Part shown: positions 1 through 11,842 of the stretch, in pieces
Position numbering within the stretch: position 1 is the first letter of the stretch
Layout of the letters: each line of letters starts with the position of its first letter
NCBI GenBank assembly: GCA_021229015.1
Contig: CM037782.1
Location: 64,232,108 to 64,296,107 of the forward strand
Source: Solen grandis
Lineage: Eukaryota > Mollusca > Bivalvia > Adapedonta > Solenidae
Direction: 5' to 3'
DNA: 64,000 bases
The notes under the pieces: model-generated
The model's database searches: none
Seen by the model: the letters and a program-made list of their open reading frames with translations, nothing else
What the model was told of the DNA's origin: nothing
Made by a program: the position numbers and the translations under genes

Positions 1-2277
1 CAACATACACGATACAAAGAAATCATTTAAACAATTGTTGCTGAATTCTTGCCCCGAAAATGAAAACAAACGAACAAACAAATAAAAAAAAGACACGATT
101 CTTCCGCATAAAATACACTAAGCATAACAGTAACTCAAATTAGTTCAACCAAAGAGAGAGAAAAATAAGGATAGGAAAAACAATTATAGACATATTCATG
201 TCTGATGTAAATGGTATGCTGATGGTAAACATAGTTTTTTAAGAAGGAATTGTGTATGTTATTTATTGTTTATCTCCTAAAACAGATATGAGGTAAAATT
301 TCATCATCAGTACAATCACAAATAAATAAAATATATGTCTTTAAATTGCAGGGAAATATGGAAAATATATAATTTCCTCGTTATTTATGATGGTTCCATA
401 AATATTGATGGTCTTTTATGTGCGTGGGTTACAACATATATTTAGATCCTTTGAGCTATGGTATAACGAAGATAGTCTTCTATATATCAAATTGGCAGAA
501 TAAAATAACAATAAATAACACCATTAATCCGCCTACATATTATTTACTGGGTCTGCTGAAGAAGCATTTGTCAGATATAAAAACTCGCATTGTTTAAGTC
601 ATGTTTGTTGATTTCAATGTACTGTTCATTTAAGTAGCAAAAGTTACTTAAAGGGAGTATGAACAGAGCTTTGTTTGCATGAATGTTCTGCTATAAAATT
701 CATTTTTATTTTCAAATATTTTATCACGCAACCTAAAGAGTAGTAAAAAATGGTACTGAGAGCTCCCTCAGTATATAGATGGGCTAGTTCTGAGATAGAT
801 TGACTGAGTGTTTTATCCCCATTTTTTTGTATTGATTTTTTTTTTCAAATTCATTTTCTGTCGATTGGATAACAAAACTGAAAATAATTATAATTGGTGA
901 GACAGGTTGACTGAGTGTTTTATTACATTTTTTTTATTGATTTTTTTTTTAATTCATTTTCTGTCCATTGGATAACAAGTTATAAAAACTGAAAATAATT
1001 ATCAACTTTCCTGTCTTGGAACAGTACTTTGCGCCTGGGAGGGTCATAATATATTTTACTCACTTTTTCAACTTATTACTCCATTTTTGTTAACTTGAAA
1101 CTCACTTTTTTTAACTCTAAACTCACTTTTTTAAACTCCAAACTCACTACTAGGAAAAAATCCTCTACCTTAGTAGTGAGACACAGCAGCCTTGCTGCAT
1201 TGTTTTAGATTTTCTTTGTTTTAGATTTTATTGATTAAAATACCCTTGCTACAAACCAATTAAAATTTACTTAATGCATATATGACGTAGATATATGACG
1301 TAGATCGGCACTGACGTGGTTTATATACTTCCACGAATAAGAACCGCTGGTGAAATGAAATGCATGTAATACAATAGTTTTGTCAAAAAAAAAAAAAAAA
1401 AAAAAACGACATACCTTATGTAGGAATATCTTTTTGAATACATGAATTCTAATCGTAAATATAGGTGTAGGAGTAAAGGAAATTATGATGATGTATATAC
1501 ATACATGTATTACAATTGAAAATACCTACACGGCCATAAACTTTTCTTGTACTCACGTTTTTGATATTATATAAATTAATGGGATGTTTTTGTTAAATCT
1601 GAAGACACAAAGCCACGATGTTTACTATTGAGTATACGTACATCTCATTCGGATACCACTGACTGTGTTTCTGTTTGAACGCAAATTGGAACAATTGCAG
1701 TATCTTATGCACAATTTCCTGTAGATAGAAATGCTGATCTGTTATAAGAAAGGAACGTTCATGCTGGCTGTAGTTAGCACTGCATTATAAGGCAGTGGAA
1801 CTTGAGTTTTATTGATAGGAATGGTCACCATAACTCCCAGACAACCGACCGATACGTCATTCACTTCTCTCATTGCGTATGTGTTTTTTCTTTTATCCAT
1901 TATTTTACTGGTACATTTCAGTTCCTTACTGGGAAGATGATCTATGAACATTATCTGTCAGAATATAAAAAAATCCATTGTTTATTAACACGCAAGCAAT
2001 CATTGATTTTTTCAAATAAGACACAGTGCTATATTTGCTTCTCACTTTTTTTAGTTATGTTCGCAATCTAATTCTTGTGAGTAAAATTCAAAATTTCGGT
2101 ATTAATTGCTCATGGTTTGCAGCTATGTAATCGCTAATTTATTTCTTAAAAAGTCACCACTTTGTGTGAGTTTAAGACTATTACATGAAATGTTAATGAT
2201 AAAATGACTTCCTTTCGATTTATGGTAGGTCGGTTGTTCTACCCGGCAGAAGTCTTTACCCAATTGTAATTAACTGA
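1..2277. other. AT-rich non-coding DNA, no gene seen
   Basis: No exon, RNA gene or intact element is recognisable. If the MAPRE gene continues leftward on the minus strand, this is one of its introns or its 3' flank. It holds a poly-A run near 1385-1406 and a diverged direct repeat at 795-1003. Open frames here are short and resemble nothing known to me. Confidence 0.6.
795..1003. repeat. Diverged direct duplication of about 100 bp
   Basis: Two adjacent units share GACTGAGTGTTTTAT, a T-rich tract, TTCATTTTCTGTC, ATTGGATAACAA and GAAAATAATTAT in the same order. The second unit is slightly longer. It is a local tandem duplication of unknown origin. Confidence 0.7.
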
Positions 2278-2637
2278 ATATTGTTGCCAAGGGGACTATA
2301 GATTTGCATTCCGTCAGTCCGTCCGTCCGTCAGTCACACAAATGTTTTCCGGACTTTTTTTTCTTTACGCATGTAAATTTTGATCTAATATTTGATATGT
2401 GAGCTAACCAATTTCGTTCCGCTCCACTGACTTTTAACGAAATTACGGGTCTTGGACTTAGAAAAAAATCTTTAAAATAGCAGCTTTTCGGAACTTTTTT
2501 CTAAACGCTTGCAAATATTGATCTAATATTTGATATGTCAGTCTACCACCATGAGTTAGAGGGGCGGGGGTTCTTAGTTTTCAATTTGCCGGTAGAGGAC
2601 TTAGTATTGCCTAAGCAATACTTTCAGAATGCTTGTT
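2278..2637 (+). mobile_element. Non-autonomous element, TCCG microsatellite and 3' hairpin (family B)
   Basis: The segment opens near CCAAGGGGACTATAG, runs into a (GTCCGTCAGTCC)-type microsatellite at about 2310-2335, then carries two related internal units (TTTGATATGT near 2390 and 2530). It ends with the hairpin AGTATTGCCTAAGCAATACT at about 2605-2624, followed by a T-rich CTTGTTT. This order matches the other tandem-repeat elements of the window. It encodes no protein and has no visible effect on a gene. Confidence 0.6.
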
Positions 2638-5600
2638 TCAACTAAATTTCTATCGGGGCGAAGGATTGGTCTGTCTATGACAATGATCAACAGTGTGGTA
2701 TAACTTGGGTATCACGCTGAAGACAAATAACAATATCTTCTCTCATCATTTGCTTTGTTGGTCTTGAGGTAATTGTGAACTCTAAAATACACCTCATGGT
2801 TTCATGAATACTAATGATTTCGTTTTACGTGAAGAAAACTTTGCCATGTTTTCTATTGAAAAACTCGCTCGTTATTTTTCTTCAAATAAACGATGGAGAA
2901 AGCTTTTTGAGTACATTAAGGGAACCTCTGTTACAATTTTTTGCCATATGTTTTCTTTCCTTTTCTACGCATGCCATTGAACGGTTGAAACCACAAGTAA
3001 CGGAATCGTGCCATTAGTCAGAGCTTTTTAGCAATAGTATGTACTACTATACATTTCTGTTTTTGTATCGTACTGACATTCAAAGATTAGATTGTAATGT
3101 ATCATTATGTTGCATTAACTTGGAATACAATCAACATTTATTGAATTCATTGCAAGACAATTTTTTATGTAATAAAAAATGTCTAATAGATAAATGTGTT
3201 TTCTTTTAATTAGCTAAAATATTTAAAGTTGGTAAATGAATAAGCATGATAAAAGAGAACGTATTTTCTATCTTTTTCAACGTCCTGTCGGCCGTTTTTT
3301 GAGCTGCATTCTGAATTCTCAGATTGCAGTCTCATTGCTATGATGTCGGTCACCGGCACCTGATACAATGTAACTCATATTTCAGTATAAATGCTCTTTA
3401 CGAAAAAGGCCAAATTGTTTTTTCTATGATATCGTAAGTATATCGTATCTTTATCGTATGAGTAACTGTTTCAGAAAGTGTTGTATCTAAACCATATTTT
3501 AAAGTCGTACGTAACACGTATGATAAAATAATATTCTGGTTCATTTTCACAGAAGAATATTACAGTCTACGGTTATGTATACGGACCCGTGAATTATTTT
3601 AAAATCAACACATACGTATCTTAAAACTTTACAGCGAAAATATTGACTCAACTTTAAAACAATTAGCATAAATGGTCGATATTGCATTGGTGTTCATAAG
3701 ATACAGTACATTACTAATTGAAACTTACGAGTTTAAATATCGTATCCAAGTCTGTACACTTTTGACCTGGGTTCCGTCCCAATAGCCAATGTATTCCATC
3801 GCATTCTATAATTTTCAACAGAGACGATCGATATATATTTCAGATTCTACAACATTTTACTCTGGTAGGTAATGTAACCGGGTTAATTTTGATATGATGA
3901 TTTACGTTTCTTTGTGTTTCCGAATAGAGCGACATTGTTATTATTTTATTTCATAAATAAACATTCAGGAAGTTGTTCTTAAAGGTTGACCTACTTATCA
4001 AGTCTGTCCCCGTCTAAACTTTAATACCGAAATACATCTTGATCATGACAGTATATTAATAAAGCGTTCTAATATATGTTTGGAGGTATTTTTCCATTCA
4101 ATTATTTAGTGTTTAGGATTTCAAAATCCAATGATTTGCCATATAAGCTAGGATAATGTAGCAGTACTTTTCAATTGGCAGCTCCCAAGATTGTCGGTCT
4201 TTTGATATTTTTTTTAGATTCATGTGGTGACCATGTCAACTTGGAGCAGATAGTGTGCTACCAAATTGCAATATCATGCTTTAACCATATTGCCTGTTGC
4301 CACCCCAGACAAATCTTGTAACTTCAGTAGGCGCTAATCAGAGACTGACGGGTTATATTTTTACAATTTAGGATGTCTTGGGCTTAATTCAAATGCGAAC
4401 TTTCTAACCACTTAGCCATTGGGGACAATAGAAAGACAATAGAGAATTACAATCTGAAATTAAACCAGGAAGAATGTATTCATCCATGAACATTGAATAA
4501 TGTTTGTAATGGATTCCCTCCCTATTTAATCGAATTGTCTGTAAAATGTGTATTTCTCGATAAAAGCAAACCGACTTGAAGTTACATTGAAGAAAAGACT
4601 CCAAGCTATCAATGTCTGCATTATAAGATAAGATGATTACTGGTACGTTATCATGTTTCTCTCCTTTTATTGTTGAATCTGTTATGGCAAATGAAAAAAA
4701 ATCAACTATAGCTGTACCAGAATATAATATTTTATGTTTTACTTAGCGCTAATAGTGTAAGTAGAATTTGGTCCATTTTCTTATAATTTCCATTTAATGT
4801 AAATATTTATATCAAAAGACGATATAAGTTAAACGTTTGATAATGCATTTATTATTTTGCAAAATTCAACTTCAATGATCTTGCGCGAAAGGTTTGTTTC
4901 AAATACTTTCTTTAATTTGTTTACAAAAAAAAAATCTAAACACGGTCATAGTTCGTTCAAATAAAACTGAAACTCGCTTCACTCAATGTAGACCCAAATC
5001 TTGTCACCGATGTCAAATATGTTTCCAGATGGTGTGATTGTGTTGTTACATGCCATTTTATCTATAGAGATTAATGCTGCATATTATGTCAGTGGTAAAT
5101 TAAACAAAAACATACATACAAAACGATCAGTTTGAAACTGCCTGTACCTGTGTAATCATTTACTGATAAAACACCCTGACTTGACGCTCAGCGTATAAAT
5201 TATTGACCCGGTTTATTTTTTTTTACAAAATATGATTCATAATCATTCGTTTAATTTTTATAACTCTATTAATAAGATAAGCTGTAACTGCCAGATGAAG
5301 CCTTTTGGGATGGTTTTAGAATTTGAATATCTATTCATCTAGATCTTCCTTTACGTGAACGTTAATATGTACCACTATCTTAATGTATCTTCTTTTTTTT
5401 TTCAGAATAACTAGAAACCTTTATAGATAAAATTCACAAATCAGTTTTGTGACGTTTTGTAAGTTTCCTCTCATATGTAGGTGGTCTTTACATTGCATTA
5501 TCTCCACTGGCGGTAATTCCCCGCATGAGGCATTATCGTTTAAAATAATTAAGCATAAAGATAGTGAAAGTTAAATCCATACTTCACTATGAAAGAAATC

Positions 5601-5708
5601 AAGTGACACTTGCTCTCAATATATTTCTTAAGCATATCAGGTTCGAATTCTACTAACTATTCTTCGCGCTAAGTTAACTTTAATCTTAACATAGAAGTGC
5701 AATTAACC
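2638..5708. other. Non-coding DNA, no gene seen
   Basis: AT-rich sequence without splice-flanked coding stretches. I looked on the minus strand for the later EB1 exons (the rest of the CH domain and the coiled coil and EB-homology domain) and found none. No intact repeat element stands out. Confidence 0.55.
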
Positions 5709-6534
5709 TTTTTAGCTCACCTGAGCATAGCTCAGGGTGAGCTTTTGGGATACTTGATTGTCCGTCGTCCGTCGTCAGTCGTCCGTCGTCCGTCAACAAT
5801 TTTGATGTTTACACACTAGAGGCCACAATTTTGATCCAATTTTCCTCAAACTTGGTCAGAATGTTTGTCTTGATGATATCTTGAACCCTTTCGAAAATGG
5901 GTCGGGTTGGATCATAAAGTATGTCAGTAGGTCAAATCTCAGAAAAATCTTTTTTACACACTAGAGGCAACAATTTTGATCCAATCTTCCTCAAACTTGG
6001 TCAGAATGTTTGTCTTGATGATATCTTGAACCCTTTCGAAAATGGGTCAGGTTGGATCAAAAAGTAGGTCAGTAGGTCAAATCTTAGAAAAATCTTGTTT
6101 ACACATTTAAGGCCACAATTTTGATCCAATCTTCCTCAAACTTGGTCAGAAGTTTGTCTTATAATTTGAACCTTTAAAAATCAAAAAGTAGGTCAGAAGG
6201 TCAAATCTTAGAATAATCTTGTTTACATACTAGAGGCTTCAATTTTAATCCAATCTTCCTCAAACTTGGTCAGGTCAGGTTGGATCAAAAAGTAGGTCAG
6301 AAGGTCAAATCTTAGAATAATCTTGTTTATACTCTGAGGGCAACATTTTTGGTCCAATCATTCTCAAACTTTGGCAGAATGTTTGTCATGATGATATCTT
6401 TTGTGGATGGGGTCAGAAAATTCGTGAACATTGTTTCACCTCATCATCTTAATTCTTAAGCAATCTGTTTTGTACAGGCAATGAATGATACTTTTCTCAG
6501 GTGAGCGACTAGGGCCATCTTGGCCCTCTTGTTG
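5709..6534 (+). mobile_element. Bivalve element family A (AGCTCACC...GGCCCTCTTGTT), full length
   Basis: It starts with TTTTTAGCTCACCTGAGC, where CTGAGC...GCTCAG and the flanking AGCTCACC/GGTGAGCT form a hairpin. A GTCCGTCGTCCGTCGTC microsatellite follows. The core holds three to four diverged units that each contain TTTACACA, GAGGC, CAATTTTGATCCAATCTTCC and AACTTGGTCAGAA. The right end has CTCAGGTGAGCG, the inverse of the left end, then the hairpin AGGGCCATCTTGGCCCT and CTTGTT. It is non-coding and presumably mobilised in trans. Confidence 0.8.
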
Positions 6535-7084
6535 CTTTATACGAACTATTCATGTAAATGGATTTATAAATACCTTTACAACTGATAATATATGTTATGA
6601 AATGAAATATTAGGGTATTTTTATTGTTTCTCCTATTGTTGAAGTATTCATACCGCTAAATATGGTTGGTTGAGTTCAAGCCTGGGCATTCGAAATAAAA
6701 CTTCTCACTCTCTGAATGAATTTAAATTGACTTTCATTTGTTAGTCTTACTCAAAACTATCCTGTTTCTGTCTTCCAAATCTCGTTTGCGCATGTACGAA
6801 GCGCTTACTCTACTTGAAATAGTCAAATCGGCTAGTATGATTTACATGCATAAATCGTGTATTTTATACCATTTGATCGAAAGGGAAATAACTACTATTC
6901 GTCGTTCAAGTTCTTCGATTTCAATTCATATATGACTGCTAAAAAAATCTTTTCTATCGTATACACACAGACATACATACAAACACAAAACCTTAGAAAT
7001 CAAATAAATTTCTATGGGCACACTAATACTTAGGATTGTTAAAATATGTACTTGAATGTTAAATCTTGTATAAGAAGTTGTTCC
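6535..7084. other. Spacer, no gene seen
   Basis: Non-coding sequence between a family A element and a LINE remnant. The 65-residue frame at 6738-6935 has no features of a known protein and is taken as chance. Confidence 0.5.
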
Positions 7085-8492
7085 TCTTATTCAGAATTTT
7101 TTCTATATGCTGTTGGCTTAAGACAAGGGGATATAATTTTCTCCATTTCTTTTTTTTTTCAATTTTCATTGGATTTAGAATTATTTCTAAAACGCCGTAA
7201 ATTGTGGTATTGAGATAGACGATATTGTTTTAATTTTATTTCTTTTTGCAGATGATATGACCACTCTTGGTAAATCACCCGAAAAAAATACAAAGCTACC
7301 TTGACCTTTTATATGAATATTGCAGTAATTGGGGTTTAAAGGTCAAAACGTCAAAGACTAAAATAATAGTATCCAGAAAAAGAGGCCCTTTACACCGACA
7401 AGAAGAATGAAATTTTAATGGTTTGACATCAATCCCAAAATTTTTGATGCATTTGTTGTTCATACTAAGTTATTCTCACGAAACAGGGGGTATACCAAGT
7501 CTAAAGAAATAGAGAGGATTCACTTTGAATTTTTAAAAAGACTTCTAAAGTACCCTTTGTATGTAAATAGCTTTTTTAGAATTATTAAGTACTGGTTTAA
7601 AGTTGCCAATTTTGAAAATATTATGATTAGACATACGAATCGCGGGTTGAAGAACTGGGTTTTTAGTGTAAAACAGCTTTTACACGATTACGGATATTTT
7701 ATTAATCTGAAAACGTTCAAAATTTAAATATCAATTCCTTTATCCTTATTTTTAAACAATCGGTAATTGATCATTTAAAATGGAATGGTTTCGAGCGTTA
7801 GGAAACAGACCATTTCTAGATGTTTATAGAATATTTAAAACATCCTTAGAATATGAAGAATACTTAGATATATTGCCTAGATCGCTTAGATCATACTTAT
7901 CAAAACTTCGTTCATCAGTTCTTCCTTTACGCATTCAAACAGGTAGATATAATAGGCCCCAAATTCCGCGCGAAGAACGGTATTGTGTTAGTTGCAACCA
8001 AGTTGATGTTGAGGACGAGTTTCATTCTGTTTGTGTATGTACCACTTTTTTTTCTGATATTAGAAAAATACCTTAAGAAATATTATATTGCAAAACCATC
8101 TGTGATTAAACACTGTAATTTATTGCAAGCAAATAATAAGAATATACTGGTAAACTTTACAACATATATTAAGGAAGCTATGATTCTTAGAAATTCAATA
8201 ATAAATATTTTAGTTCATCATCCTTTAAAGGAACATTGTTTAAAAAATGTTTCTGTAATGCTACTTTGAACTTGTTATTTTACGTAAGAACACCATTATT
8301 ATGATTTACTTTTCTGTATAACCAATAACTATATACATATCTACATTCATAGATTGATAGTATTTATTTTGTTTGAGAGTTTGTTGTTACTTAACGTCTG
8401 TAACTCTTTGTATACGTGACTATTGTTTATTCAACTTTGTATGTGTGTAGACTATGCACAATGTACATGTCTTAATAAAATGTCTGCTCTAT
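7085..8492 (+). pseudogene. Degenerate non-LTR retrotransposon (LINE) 3' part
   Basis: Plus-strand frames, broken by frameshifts and stops, give pieces of a LINE reverse transcriptase: GLRQGD (the conserved block before the active site) near 7115, a DDM remnant of the catalytic (F/Y)xDD motif at about 7253 following CR, then LLPLRI-type text. The last frame (7780-8076) ends in LPLRIQTGRYNRPQIP, then CVSCNQVDVEDEFHSVCVC, a Cys/His cluster usual at LINE ORF2 C-termini. The 3' end carries GTACATGTCTTAATAAAATG and TCTGCTCTATTCTG, like molluscan LINE tails. It is dead, 5' truncated and multiply mutated. Confidence 0.8.
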
Positions 8493-9262
8493 TCTGTCCT
8501 GCTAATGCAAGCTTATTAGTTACCAACATCTACCTTACTCAGTTATTTTCTGTAAGCAATAGAGACAATTGATAAATAACACTATTTCATAGAAAACACT
8601 ATTTCATAGAAAACACTATTTCATAGAAAACCAAAAGGACTCATCAGCAAAGGCGGAATGCATACCTCACCGAGAGTGACCCTAATCATTGTAACATGTA
8701 AGATGATATTGTATAATTCTGTTCTACTGTGATCGTACAGCATTACTACTGTTTATCAGAACGAAAATGACACCATGTTAATATAAATCCACTGAACAGG
8801 GTCTTTCACACAGTAATAACATTGTTTCTATGGCCAATAGTATCGCTTTAAACCCAAGCTTTATTTTAACGCTACTCCTCCCTATAGCTTCAGTACTGTA
8901 GAGTTTTCTGCCCACATGATCGTAGCAATAATGAATACCTTATCAGTGGGATGCAATATTCCGTTTTCTAGATCCGTGTTTCAAACTAAAAATTCAGAGG
9001 CTAATGAAGTTATAATATTATTTGGAGTTTCTGTTTCTGGTGTTGATTATTCTGTTAAAATGGGTCATCTATCTTCAAAACGCTTATCTTTGTATGATAA
9101 AGAAACTCAGTTTGCCTCCAAAATAAACACATCTTAGTCTGATTGAGAAATGATATGGCTATGCTGAGAGAACACTTTAGTATTTTACATAAGTTTTACC
9201 TAGCATATATAATGTACCACTTAATACAGACGTGATATAAAACATAAAAAATAAAACAAACA
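8493..9262. other. Non-coding DNA, no gene seen
   Basis: It contains a three-copy 20-bp tandem repeat near 8578-8632 and a 73-codon frame at 8916-9137 that I do not recognise. No splice-flanked coding similarity was found on either strand. Confidence 0.5.
8578..8632. repeat. Three tandem copies of a 20-bp unit
   Basis: The unit AACACTATTTCATAGAAA is repeated three times nearly perfectly, a minisatellite seed. It lies just past the LINE tail and no coding role is visible. Confidence 0.85.
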
Positions 9263-9283
9263 CTAGAGTCGCTATCGCGACGG
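9263..9283 (-). mobile_element. 3' terminus of a non-autonomous element (family E), minus strand
   Basis: Read on the minus strand the segment is CCGTCGCGATAGCGACTCTA: a hairpin GTCGCG-AT-AGCGAC, then T and CTAGTG. This is the same hairpin-plus-CTAG ending seen at 9950-9969. The body would lie at higher coordinates (about 9284-9870). Confidence 0.5.
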
Positions 9284-9949
9284 TTTTTGCTTAAATGAAC
9301 ATTAATAAACATGATCAGCCAGAAAAATATGCTTTCACATCGTAGACCCAAAAACCTGGTTTTGTATTACAAACTGGATGCCAACAGGTTGAGTCTTCCA
9401 TCTGAGTCATCATTCACATATGAATGTGACCTTGACCATGGGGTCAGGGATCCAACGTTTAAATTTTATGCTTCAATTCATTTAGGCAATTCTTACTGCC
9501 AAATCAATAGAGAATCATTTGATCCAGAAATAAGTTACAGCCCGGACAAGCACTATTTGCATCTTCATCGTTAAGTGTCTTCACCTTTAAGTATGACCAT
9601 AACCTTAGAGCCAGGCACCAAACTTTTGGGTGCAACATCAAATATTATTATTGCAATCAGTACTGACAAGTTATTTCCATGTCTAAGTTACAGCCCTGAC
9701 AAGCAAATCCATCACCATGACTTTTTACCTCTGTTTCATTGACCTTAAAGCTAGGAAACCAACACATGAATGCAACACTTCCTCTCATAGAGCTAAAAAT
9801 TACTGCATTTTAAAAGCCTGCAATCTATGTACAGTCTAGTTACAGTCCAGCTGAACATTGAAAATAAAAAATAAACAAGAGGGCCAAGATAGCCCTAAAG
9901 ACGCCCAACTGAGAAAAAACTACCTTCATTGCCTAAACAAGTTACTAAA
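9284..9949. repeat. Diverged repeat sequence, including a minus-strand family A 3' end
   Basis: Two related stretches (TACAGCCCGGACAAGCA near 9536 and TACAGCCCTGACAAGCA near 9688) show an internal duplication. At about 9876-9925 lies AAACAAGAGGGCCAAGATAG, the reverse complement of a family A 3' terminus, cut short after CGCCCAACTGAG. The 87-codon frame at 9311-9574 falls inside the repeat and I do not call it a gene. Confidence 0.5.
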
Positions 9950-11247
9950 CTAGAGTCGCTAACGCGACAGCATCAGTTTTCGTGGATACAACAGTCTTTG
10001 GTGCCTAGTAATGCTACAAAGTTTCATTTAATATAGTATAAAAATTGCATGATTCGAACATTATATTTCCAGTTTGAAGCATAAAAACTTATTTACATTT
10101 GATCAACAATATATGAAAATGTGAACTGTCATAAAATAACCAAATCATGCCCATTTTTTAAAACCATAACATCACTGGAAAGAGCTCTTTAAGCACTTAG
10201 GCTTTTGTCCATATTCTCTCAATAAATATTTTTAATTTTGGAGCTATTTTGGGCCGAAGAAAAACCTATAATCGTAATTGCATTTTTTAACTTTTCAAAT
10301 TGTGAGAATCTTTAAATCATAAAACTACATTACCTGTGAAAAAATGATGAAGATTGAATAAAAAATAATGTCAGGGGCTTCAAAAAAAACTAAAAAGTCA
10401 CGTTTTTGAAAATAAAATTCAAAATATTAGTGAAGTCTGATAGTATCCTGTGGACTAACCATACATACCCTAAATTCGCCAACATATATATTGTGTTCGT
10501 ATATGTCTTCCAATTCATATTCAGCAAACAGAATTCTTCTATCAAATCTCAAACAAAAATTGGCAGGTTTTTCATAGACCTACTCTCATTTGCACTTTTT
10601 TTGCGAGGTTCGAACTTTCAACCTTCCGTAACTCAAAATCTTACAGTCATTCGTACCGCTAACCCTATCACATTTTCTTAGGCTATTAAGGAACATAATG
10701 CAACAAACCGCTATTGGATCAGACTTCAACTTTTTTTAGTTATAAGCGATTTTAAGCAAAGCGCCCCCCTAGCAACAAAATGAGAAACAGAATTGAGTAA
10801 AATTTTACCATTAGGTACTTAGCAATGTACCAAATAGTTCAACCAAGTACACAAGTCGCACTAGTCGAACATCCTATTTATTATATATCACAATTTGAAG
10901 CATAAAAACTGATCTACAATTATTCCAAAATAGGGTCATACTTTGGACTACCGTAAAATGACCAAAACAAGTCCGATCTTCAAAATCTAAGTATCACTAT
11001 AAAAAGCTTTTTTAGAACTAACACACTTGTTTATATACTCTCAATGAAATATTTTTAGTTTTTGAGCTATTAGGGGCCGAATAAAAAAAATCGTAATATG
11101 ACCTTGACCTTTTCATTTTTTTTTTAACTTTTTAATTGTGAGCCCCTTTCAAACATAACAATACATAATGTGTAAATATTTCATAAAGAATGAACAAAAA
11201 ATAAAGTCAGGACCGTTTCTAGAGGGCAAACCATGCATATCTTAAAT
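9950..11247 (-). mobile_element. Family E element body, minus strand, running into the assembly gap
   Basis: On the minus strand the 3' end at 9950-9969 is GTCGCGTTAGCGACTCTAG, a hairpin followed by CTAG. Upstream on that strand come two diverged units about 0.8-0.9 kb apart. Each has GAAGCATAAAAACT (near 10075 and 10897), AAATATTTTTAATTTTGGAGC-like text (near 10226 and 11047) and a GGGCCGAA motif. The 5' end lies in or beyond the N run. No coding capacity. Confidence 0.45.
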
Positions 11248-11347
11248 NNNNNNNNNNNNNNNNNNNNNNNNNNNNNNNNNNNNNNNNNNNNNNNNNNNNN
11301 NNNNNNNNNNNNNNNNNNNNNNNNNNNNNNNNNNNNNNNNNNNNNNN
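11248..11347. other. Assembly gap (100 N)
   Basis: Exactly 100 N, the usual placeholder for a gap of unknown size. It lies in the MAPRE intron after the third coding exon, so the next exon could be hidden in the missing sequence. Confidence 0.98.
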
Positions 11348-11735
11348 CTGTCAATAAATTTCTTTCCCTCATGGAGAGTGATCTTTCCTTTGAATTTTAT
11401 TAGACAGGCATACAACAACCATGGCATTTTTATTCTCTTGGCAGAATCGTGTGAGGGTAATAGGCAATGCAACCAAGATGGACAAGCAAAGCATGCATCA
11501 CACTACTACACAGCTATTTGCAATAGTAAAAGTTTGCGGATCTTCAGTCTGAAAGTTTTTCAACAAACAGCATCCACACTGGACCAAAACCCACCCACTC
11601 CCTGCCCTTAAAGGCCACCCCTGCAGGACGGCCATGTGGACTTGAGGTCAGGCAGTACAGGTGACATTAGTAAACAAGAACTGTCCCTAGAGACTCTCGT
11701 CGCTAGCTCTCCATAACTCACGCCCCAGTTCTCAC
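11348..11735. other. MAPRE intron after coding exon 3, no exon found
   Basis: I translated this stretch on the minus strand looking for the continuation of the CH domain and found none. Its open frames (about 76 codons on either strand) match nothing known and one runs into the N gap. Confidence 0.5.
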
Positions 11736-11842
11736 CTTATCCACGCTCATTTTCTTGAAGGCGTTTTGCAGAATCTTGAAATTTTGGATTGACTCATGTT
11801 CTAACTTTGTGGTTATTTTAACTTTTTTGAGCACTAAACAAC
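11736..11842 (-). CDS. MAPRE: MAPRE coding exon 3
   Basis: Acceptor CTTCCAG ends at 11843; donor GATAAG/GTGAGA starts at 11735. The 107 nt complete the split Gly and add 35 codons ([16 protein letters not shown], then SIQNFKILQ and FKKMSVDK), ending at a codon boundary. This is the middle of the CH domain, including the LKKVK and LEHE..IQNFK blocks. The next expected exon (IPVDKLVKG...) is not visible to the left. Confidence 0.94.
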
